This document shows positions 54,187 to 61,300 of a DNA stretch of 64,000 bases, in pieces (the stretch's first letter is position 1; each line of letters opens with the position of its first letter). The notes under the pieces are model-generated. The model was not told the origin of the DNA. It made no database searches and was given only the letters and a program-made list of their open reading frames with translations. A program made the position numbers and the translations under genes. The DNA is from Luteolibacter sp. Y139. Its GTDB lineage: Bacteria > Verrucomicrobiota > Verrucomicrobiia > Verrucomicrobiales > Akkermansiaceae. Where the stretch lies: contig NZ_JBBUKT010000011.1 in NCBI RefSeq assembly GCF_038066715.1, forward strand, positions 62,001-126,000, read 5' to 3'.

Positions 54187-54751
54187 TTTGAAAATTCTGA
54201 GGGGTGAATTGTGGTCGCGGCGCTCGACGGCGCGATATATGGGCAATCAAAAAGTATCTTTCAATATTTTTCCTGAGATGAAGGGAAATGATTTTGCAAC
54301 CAATGCTTTAAATGGAAATGGGAAGCGGGTAATGGCAGGATTCCTCGAATCAAAAATAGAAAACGATAGTCAGCGACCAATGGCTTTGCGGAGGCCTGGT
54401 GCTGTTCCACAAATTTCGGTTTGGCATGATCCTGAAGTCCCTCCGGTGGCGAAGAATCGTGAAGGCTTCATGGGCGAGTAGTCTCGATCGCAAGGCGGCT
54501 TGAAGCACGGGGCGGTGCGCTATTCCGAGCGTAGGAAAGAAACGGACGAGAAGGCATTGCCCAAGCCTTTCGTGGGGGCTCTAGCCTCAGCGGTCTTCCT
54601 CATGTCTCGACTCTCCGAGGAGGTCGGCAAGGTGAAGGTGCTCGATAGGGCGGGCGTTCTCGTCGCAAGACTTTGTCGGAGAACACTTCGCCTCCGAAAT
54701 CTCAATCCAGCGTCTTTTCTCAACTGGCCGAATTCTGGAAGCCCGCTTCCA
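54187..54751. other. AT-rich intergenic region without convincing gene
   Basis: About 560 bases separate the unknown gene pair from the zinc-ribbon gene. The first ~300 are markedly AT-rich (poly-A/T runs at 54240-54290 and 54345-54365), unlike the rest of the window. Both strands have short open frames only. A tight hairpin (54736-54751, 7-bp arms, loop of 2) lies at the zinc-ribbon gene's stop codon. Confidence 0.5.
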
Positions 54752-55951
54752 CTAGTGATTCGCCAAGAGCGCGATCAGCAGGATCACGGCGATCACCAGC
54801 AGCGTGACGAAGAAGATCTTCCAGGCGCTGAGCGGGAAGCGGGCGTGGGCGGTGCCGGTGACGGCATTGACGGCTCCCTGCCAGGTCTTGCCGCGGTACT
54901 GGTAGGCGAGCAGCCAGATGGGGACGAGGATGTGCTTGAAGGTCTTGTCGGAGAACTCGGGGTAGATCTGGAGATTCCGATACGTGTCGCCGGGCACCTC
55001 GTGGCCGCACATTTCGCGCAGCATGCCCTCCATGGTGCCAAAGCCGAGGCGGGCGGCATCCATCAACGGAATCTGGTAGTGTTCGACCTGCCAGCCGGAG
55101 ACGTAGCGGGTCTCGTAGGGTACGAGATCCTTCGTGGGAAAGGGCTCCAGCTTCTGAAGTAGCTCGGTATCGAGGCCACGGGAGCCGGAGATGACGATGT
55201 CATCGAACCATGTGGAGACATGGCCGCTGGCCGGCCGCCATTTGGTGCGGCGCTCTTGGCGGGTGACGGTGCGGCCTTCGGAGTCGCGGCTTTGGACGGT
55301 GACCCAGTAGTAGGTGCCGCTCTCCGCAGTCCACGGGCATTCGGCGGAGGAGTCGAAGGTCCAGTAGGGGAGATAGACGCGGTTGATCCGGTCGATCAGG
55401 TTGCGGCGCTTGAGGTCATTCGGCGCAAACCAGCGTGCGGCGAGGAAGGCCTTGAGCGCGTGGTAAGCAGTCTCCTTTGAAATGGCGGCGGGCAGCAGCG
55501 ATTCCGGCGAGATCGGGCTGTGGATGTCGTTGTAGTCGAGCAGTTCGGGCGAGCCGCAGAAGTCGCAGTGCTGCGCGACGGTGTCGGCACTGCGGACGAG
55601 CACGGCGTGGCAGTTGTTGCACTGCACGCGGCGGGTGGCGGTGTCGACATTGACCGCCTTGTCGCCGAGGCGCGAAATCGCCTCATCGAGATCGTGCTCG
55701 ACGATGGTGCCGGGCATCGGCGGCGGGCCCTCACGGGGGAAACGCGTGCCGCAAAACGGGCACACGAGTTCCTTCTTCCCCGGATCCCACTCGGCCTTGC
55801 CGCCGCACTCGGGGCAGACGTGGCGCTCAAGCGACCGTACTTCCGCAGCGACCCCGCGCTGCCCGGGCAGCGGGGGTGGGATGCGTTTCTTCGGCAGCTC
55901 GAGCGGCGGGGCGTCCTCGTCCGGCGGTGCCGGTGGGTCAACGGGCTCCAT
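54752..55951 (-). CDS. Zinc-ribbon membrane protein (TFIIB-type zinc finger-like)
   Basis: A 399-aa protein with two zinc ribbons: C-PECGGKAEW...VCPFCGTRF near residues 46-70 and CNNCHAVL...HCDFCGSPELL near 110-137, four CxxC knuckles in all. The remainder is a beta-rich domain (NRVYLPYWTFDSSAECPW, ERRTKWRPASGHVSTWFDDI) and the C-terminus has a transmembrane helix (IFFVTLLVIAVILLIALLANH). This arrangement, next to an SPFH protein, is like the YdjG/YdjH-YdjI proteins that tether PspA in B. subtilis (family knowledge recalled, not tested). It is 38 bases from the SPFH gene on the same strand, an operon. Confidence 0.8.
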   Translation of the reverse strand: MEPVDPPAPPDEDAPPLELPKKRIPPPLPGQRGVAAEVRSLERHVCPECGGKAEWDPGKKELVCPFCGTRFPREGPPPMPGTIVEHDLDEAISRLGDKAVNVDTATRRVQCNNCHAVLVRSADTVAQHCDFCGSPELLDYNDIHSPISPESLLPAAISKETAYHALKAFLAARWFAPNDLKRRNLIDRINRVYLPYWTFDSSAECPWTAESGTYYWVTVQSRDSEGRTVTRQERRTKWRPASGHVSTWFDDIVISGSRGLDTELLQKLEPFPTKDLVPYETRYVSGWQVEHYQIPLMDAARLGFGTMEGMLREMCGHEVPGDTYRNLQIYPEFSDKTFKHILVPIWLLAYQYRGKTWQGAVNAVTGTAHARFPLSAWKIFFVTLLVIAVILLIALLANH

Positions 55952-55989
55952 GGCAGTGCACGGGAATGCGGCAGGGTGCCGCAGCCACG

Positions 55990-57069
55990 CTAGTGAGCGA
56001 GGAAGGCGTCAAGCGCGGCGCGGGTGACGCGGTAGCTGGAGCCGATCTTCTTCGCGGGCAGGTTACCGGACTCGATCTCGGTCATGACGTCCGCCTCGGA
56101 GACACCGAGCATGCGGGCGACACTGGCAGGATCGAGGATATCAGGATTGGCCTGGACTGGAGCGGCGGAAGCGGCAGCGGGTGCGCCGGGCATCGGCGGC
56201 GGAGAGCCACCGCCGGTGAGTCCACCTTGCTGCATGAGTTCCTTCGCGACGGCAAATCCGACGGCGAGTTCGCTGGCAGTGCCGGCAGCACCACCACCGC
56301 CACCGGCGGCCATGCCCTGTCCCATCTGGTACTTCACGTAGTCGTTGAGATTGCCGATGGCCGACATGGCGGAGCGCTTGTCGATGGCCTCCTCGACTTC
56401 TGGCGGAACGCTGACGTTCTCGACGATGAAGGAGGACACCTCGATGCCGTATTTGGCGGAAATGACCGGATTGATCAGCGGCAGCAGCGCCTCACCGAGG
56501 TCGGTGTAGCGGGTGGCGACGTCGAAGACCGGGACGTGCGCATTTGCCAATGCGTCGGAGAAGATGCTGACGACGCGCGAGCGCATGGTGTCCGCGAATT
56601 CATCGACGCGGAAGTCATGGTCGGAGCCGGCGACTTCCTTGAGGAAGGTCTGCACGTTCGTCACCTTGAAGTCATAGGTCCCGTAGGCGCGGGCGCGGAC
56701 GACGCCGAGGTCGGCATCGCGCAGCATGATGGGATTGGCAGTGCCCCACTTGTTGCCGGTGAAGAGGCGGGTATTGACGAAATAGACGTCCGCCTTGAAG
56801 GGCGATTGGAAGCCGTACTTCCAGCCCTTGATACGGGTGAGCACCGGGATGTTGTCCGTGGTCAGCGTGTGCTTGCCGGGACCGAAGGTATCGCCGAACT
56901 GGCCGAGGTAGAGGAACTGCGCGACCTGGCTTTCCCTAACAATCAGCTGGGCGCCGTTCTTGATCGCCTTGTCGTCGTCGGGGTAGCGCCAGGCGATGGT
57001 GTCCCGTGAGTCGTCCTGCCACTCGATGATTTCGAGCAGCTCGCCTTTGATGAAGTCCATGAGTCCCAT
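55990..57069 (-). CDS. SPFH-domain protein with excisionase-like HTH tail
   Basis: A 359-aa cytoplasmic protein of the YdjI/virion-core SPFH type. Residues ~1-260 form the SPFH domain (MGLMDFIKGELLEIIEW, GPGKHTLTTDNIPVLTRI, FKADVYFVNTRLFTGNKWGTANP in parts, with a helical coil around EEAIDKRSAMSAIGNLNDYVKYQ). A glycine/proline-rich linker (~265-310) is followed by a ~48-residue helix-turn-helix (DPASVARMLGVSEADVMTEI and GSSYRVTRAALDAFL), similar to excisionase/MerR-like winged helices. Family members usually carry a zinc ribbon instead. The genes for a PspA-type partner are not in the window. Confidence 0.85.
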   Translation of the reverse strand: MGLMDFIKGELLEIIEWQDDSRDTIAWRYPDDDKAIKNGAQLIVRESQVAQFLYLGQFGDTFGPGKHTLTTDNIPVLTRIKGWKYGFQSPFKADVYFVNTRLFTGNKWGTANPIMLRDADLGVVRARAYGTYDFKVTNVQTFLKEVAGSDHDFRVDEFADTMRSRVVSIFSDALANAHVPVFDVATRYTDLGEALLPLINPVISAKYGIEVSSFIVENVSVPPEVEEAIDKRSAMSAIGNLNDYVKYQMGQGMAAGGGGGAAGTASELAVGFAVAKELMQQGGLTGGGSPPPMPGAPAAASAAPVQANPDILDPASVARMLGVSEADVMTEIESGNLPAKKIGSSYRVTRAALDAFLAH

Positions 57070-57171
57070 ATGCGTGGAAGGGGTAGATTGACCCCTGAAG
57101 GCTGAATGGCCCCGCGCGGCCCATCAATGAGAAATCGGGGGCGATTTTCGTAACCGCACGTAGAAAGAAAA

Positions 57172-57199
57172 AGCCCGGCTCCCTCGCGGGAACCGGGCT
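57172..57199 (-). terminator. Rho-independent terminator of ilvC
   Basis: Arms 57172-57178/57193-57199 and an inner TCCC/GGGA stem with a 4-base loop form a hairpin, preceded on the plus strand by an A-rich run (57163-57172) and followed by T3. It is 24 bases after the ilvC stop codon. Confidence 0.85.
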
Positions 57200-57223
57200 C
57201 TTTGGAATCGTTTGCGTTCTCGA

Positions 57224-58270
57224 TTAGTTCGAGGACGAGATCAGGCTGGCCTGGGTGGCGCCCTTCTTGAGCTTCTTGGCCTTGAGCCAGCTCATGGTGG
57301 CGCGGAGCTTTTCACCGGTCTTCTCGATCGGGTGATTGGCTTCTTCCTTGCGGATCTTGTTGAAGCGCGGGTAGCCGTTCTTGTATTCGGCGATCCAGTC
57401 CTTGGCGAACTTGCCGTTCTCAATGTCCTTGAGCTGCTTCTGCATCCGCTTCTTGACGGAGGCGTCGATGATCTTCGGTCCGACGGAAACATCGCCCCAC
57501 TCGGCAGTTTCGGAGATGGAGAAGCGCATGCCGGCGAGGCCTTGCTCGTTCATCAGGTCGACGATGAGCTTCAGTTCGTGGAGGCACTCGAAGTAGGCCA
57601 TTTCCGGCTGATAACCGGCTTCGACCAACGTTTCGAAACCGGCCTTCACGAGGGCGGAAGCGCCGCCGCAAAGGACGCACTGCTCGCCGAAGAGGTCGGT
57701 GACGGTTTCCTCGCGGAAGTCGGTTTCAAAGACACCGGCACGGGTGCAGCCGACGCCACGGGCCCAGGCGAGAGCCTTTTCCTTGGCCTTGCCGGTAGCA
57801 TCCTGGTGGATGGCGATCAGGCCGGGGACGCCCTTGCCGGCGACGAACTGGGAGCGGACGGTGTGGCCCGGGCCCTTCGGCGCGACGAGGATGACGTCGA
57901 TGTCTTTTGGCAGCTTGAGGCCACCGAACATCACGGCGAAACCGTGGGAGAAGAGAATGGTCTTACCGGCCTTGAGGTTCGGCGCGATGTCCTTTTCGTA
58001 GACGCCCGGGATGACAGTGTCCGGGACGGCGACGAAGATCACGTCGGCAGCCTTCACGGCTTCGGCGGTGTCCATGACCTCGAAGCCGAGCTTCTTGGCG
58101 ACTTCGCGGGACTTGGACTTCTTGTAGAGGCCGATGACGACCTTGCAGCCGCTGTCCTTGAGGTTGAGAGCGTGGGCGTGGCCCTGGGAACCGAAGCCGA
58201 TGACGGCCAGGGTCTTTTTCTTGAGCGGCGTGAGCGACGCGTCCTTGTTCGTATAGATCTTCGCGGCCAT
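57224..58270 (-). CDS. ilvC: Ketol-acid reductoisomerase, class I
   Basis: A 348-aa enzyme of branched-chain amino acid synthesis that converts acetolactate or acetohydroxybutyrate to the dihydroxy acids using NADPH and Mg2+. The N-terminal Rossmann fold has [17 protein letters not shown] near residue 25 with the [12 protein letters not shown] cofactor-specificity loop, SHGFAVMFG, and the catalytic [19 protein letters not shown] segment. The C-terminal helical domain contains [35 protein letters not shown] and [10 protein letters not shown] with the metal-binding aspartate and glutamates. Length and single C-terminal domain identify the short class I form. No ilvB/N/D genes are nearby. Confidence 0.96.
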   Translation of the reverse strand: MAAKIYTNKDASLTPLKKKTLAVIGFGSQGHAHALNLKDSGCKVVIGLYKKSKSREVAKKLGFEVMDTAEAVKAADVIFVAVPDTVIPGVYEKDIAPNLKAGKTILFSHGFAVMFGGLKLPKDIDVILVAPKGPGHTVRSQFVAGKGVPGLIAIHQDATGKAKEKALAWARGVGCTRAGVFETDFREETVTDLFGEQCVLCGGASALVKAGFETLVEAGYQPEMAYFECLHELKLIVDLMNEQGLAGMRFSISETAEWGDVSVGPKIIDASVKKRMQKQLKDIENGKFAKDWIAEYKNGYPRFNKIRKEEANHPIEKTGEKLRATMSWLKAKKLKKGATQASLISSSN

Positions 58271-58383
58271 GGCGATGGTTGTCAGTGTTGAACCGCCAGA
58301 GGCCTCCTCGGCCGCGGCGGGCGGACAAGCTGGAGACTTGACGCTCAGGGGTCAAGCGCGCGATGCGCGGCGAAAAGCGGCCT

Positions 58384-61300
58384 TCAGGCGATCTCGACGT
58401 AGCCCTTGCCGGTTTTCTCCGCGATCAGCTTGGTCATCTCACGGGTGGCGCGTGCTTCGTCGGCGAAGGTTTTCACCTGCGCCTGCCCGCTGGTGCCGAT
58501 CCGGCCGAAACGGATGTGGAGCGATGCGCCGTCCTGCGAAACGGCCCAGAACTTGCGTGAATTTCCGCCGGTGAACTCGAAGCGGCGATCGTTAGCGGCA
58601 CCGGAAACGGGTGCTACGGCCGGCTGCACGGGTGGCGGTGAAAGGGGCGGGGAAGGTGGTGAAACGGGCTCTGCCGGTGCCTTGTCTTCTTCCTCCGGTA
58701 AAATTTCCTCTTCCACCTCTAGGATCTCGCGGCGTAGCAGGCGCTCGATGCGTTCCAGCACCGCCTGCGGCTCGTGCCACCAGTCCTTGGCCATGACCAC
58801 GGCGACCTGCCAGCCGAACGCGCGCAGGATGCCGGGTCGGGTGTGAAAGCGCTCCAGCACGCCGGAAGTGCCGCCACCCTCGACGAGCACGGCGAGCTGG
58901 TGCCGGTCCGCTCCTCGCTCGCGCACGGCGACATCGCAGCGGAAACGGCTTTGACCGGTATCCGTTTCGACATGCCAGCCGCGCTGCTGCAAGGCGGAGG
59001 CGATTTGGCGGGCGACTCCGTTGCCGGAGGTTTCGCGGGAAAGCGACTTCCGCTTGAGGGGATTGAGGCCATCGAGCACCTGCCGGGCCATGGCAGGCTC
59101 GCTGCGGGAGAGGCTTTCGGCGTACTGCAGGAAGTTTTTGAGAGCCCGCGCGCCGTCGTTGTAATCGTTGGTGATTTGGTGATGGCGGATGCTGCTCACC
59201 AGCACCATGTGGTGGCGGGCGCGGCTGAAGATCACATTGAGGCGCTTCTCGCCGCCGCGCTGGTTGATGGGGCCGAAGTTCATCCGCATCTTGCCGGATG
59301 GATCGGGGCCGTAGCAGACGGACATCAGGATGATATCGCGCTCGTCGCCCTGGACGTTTTCCAGGTTCTTCACGAAGAGGCCGCAGAATTGATCGTCCTC
59401 CTCGCGGACATACTCGGCCTCCAGGCGGGTGGCGAATTCCGGATCTTCGGCGGCGAGGGCTTCGAGCGCGGACTCGATCTCGCCCTGCTGCGCTTCGCTG
59501 AAGGCCGCGACGCCGATGCTGAGCTTCGATTCAGAAATCAATAGCCCGCGCACGAGGCGGGCGATGACCGCTGCTTCGGTAGCATTGCGGCGATCTTCAT
59601 ACGGGGCATTTTCGCAGCGGAGATAGCTGATGGGGCGAGTGAGGATTTCCGGCACGAATTGCCCGGCATCCTCCGGCGTGGCGACGACGAGATCTTCGCA
59701 GTCCGCGGTCGTGAGCTGGCGATCGGGGATGGTGTAGAGTTCGCCACCGTAGAAGGCCGCGTTGCTGAAGCTGATCAGCGACTCATAGCGGCTACGGTAG
59801 TGCCAGGCCAGCAGGGTGCTTGGCAGGTTCCGGGCGCATTGGGTGAGGAAGCTGTCGGCATCCATCAGCAGGCTCACCGATTCGCCATCTTCCTCGACCG
59901 TGAGTTCATCGTCGTCGTCACCGCCACTGCTGCTGAAGAAGCTGGTGGGCGGGAGCTGCATTTCATCTCCCACCACGATGACCTGCTGCGCTCGGTAGGC
60001 CGCGGGCACGGCATCTTCCACAGGGATCTGGCTCGCTTCGTCGAAGATCACGACGTCGAACAAGCCGGTGTCGAGAGGCAGTGTGTCCGACACCGAGAGC
60101 GGGCTCATCAGCCAGATCGGTTTCAGGTCGCGCACCACTTCACCGCTGTCGCCTGCGGCGAGATCGCGGATTGATTTGTAGCGCATCGTCTTGCCGAATT
60201 CGTGTTCGAGTTCTCGGCGCCCGGCGGTGTAGGACTTCTTGAATGCCTTCTGGTCCGCCGAAAGCACCGTCGCCGATTGATTGGCGATCTGGACGTGTTC
60301 GAGGAAGCGCTTGCGGACGCCAGCGCGGATCCAGCCCGCATTCTGGTCCAGCCACTGGCGGTGGGCATTGGCCAGGCGGTCGAGTTTCTGCTGGAGGAGA
60401 TGGCAGTCGAAGCGCTGCAGCATGCGGTCCTCGCGATAGAGTTGGGTGAGCGTCTTGCGCGCGCATGCGGCTTCGAGCTGCTCGGCGGTGAAGGCAAACT
60501 CGCGCGTCGATCGACGAAGCGCCTCGGGCGTGGCGGCGAGATCGCGAAGGGCGGGCAGAAGTTCGGGCAAGGCATCGAGCTCCTCACGCACTTCGCGGAC
60601 GGCGGAGGAAAGTTCGGCGAGGCCGTGGCTTTCCGCTCCGTGGAGCAGCTCGCGCAGATTGGCTTCCAATCGCTGGAATCCGGGTGCGAGCGCGGCCAGG
60701 ATTTTCACCAATCCCGCTCCTTGGTCTGAGGAAAGCAGGCGGGTCTTCAGTGCCACAATTGCCGGTGGCGCGGCGGGATCGTTCAAGGTCTTCAGGTCCG
60801 CAGCGAGCGCGCCGGGTTCTTCACTCGCGAAGTCTCGCAACGACCGGGCGCGGACATCCGCCAGCGCTGCCGCCGCGGCGTGCTCCGCGGAAAGGTCGGC
60901 CAGCACCTGCTCCCACGTGGGAGCAACCGCATGCTTGGAGAAGTCGTAACGCGCTCGCAGCACCTTGCGCAGCCGCCACCACGCGGGATTGATAAAGCCG
61001 AGCAATCCTTGGACTTTCGGCGCGAGGGAGAGCGCGGTGGTCGTGTCCTCCGGCGGCAGTTTGTCGATCCAGTGTTTGTTCTTGGTCTGCTTCGCCGCGA
61101 GATCCAGCCGCTTGGCTTCGTGCTCCGCCTGCAATTTCGAGAACTCGGCGGAGCGCTGCGCTTTCGTATCTAACAGATCTAGCAACCCTCGCTCGGCGAG
61201 CGGCAGCAAGCGCCGCGAGAAATCGAGCAACTGCCCGATTTCTGCCAGCGTGTCCCAATGTTCGATGGGCAAGGCCGTTTGTTCGAGCGCGTCCTGGAGA

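Noticed and set aside
54730-54762. GAATTC and ACTAGTGATT near each other, resembling a cloning-vector polylinker
   Set aside because: The ACTAGTGATT lies across the zinc-ribbon gene's TAG stop codon in a natural coding frame, and a 15-base hairpin separates the two words, so it is coincidental.
54500-55162. 220-codon plus-strand frame across the intergenic region
   Set aside because: Most of it is antisense to the zinc-ribbon gene, and the unique part has no recognisable protein features or start signal.
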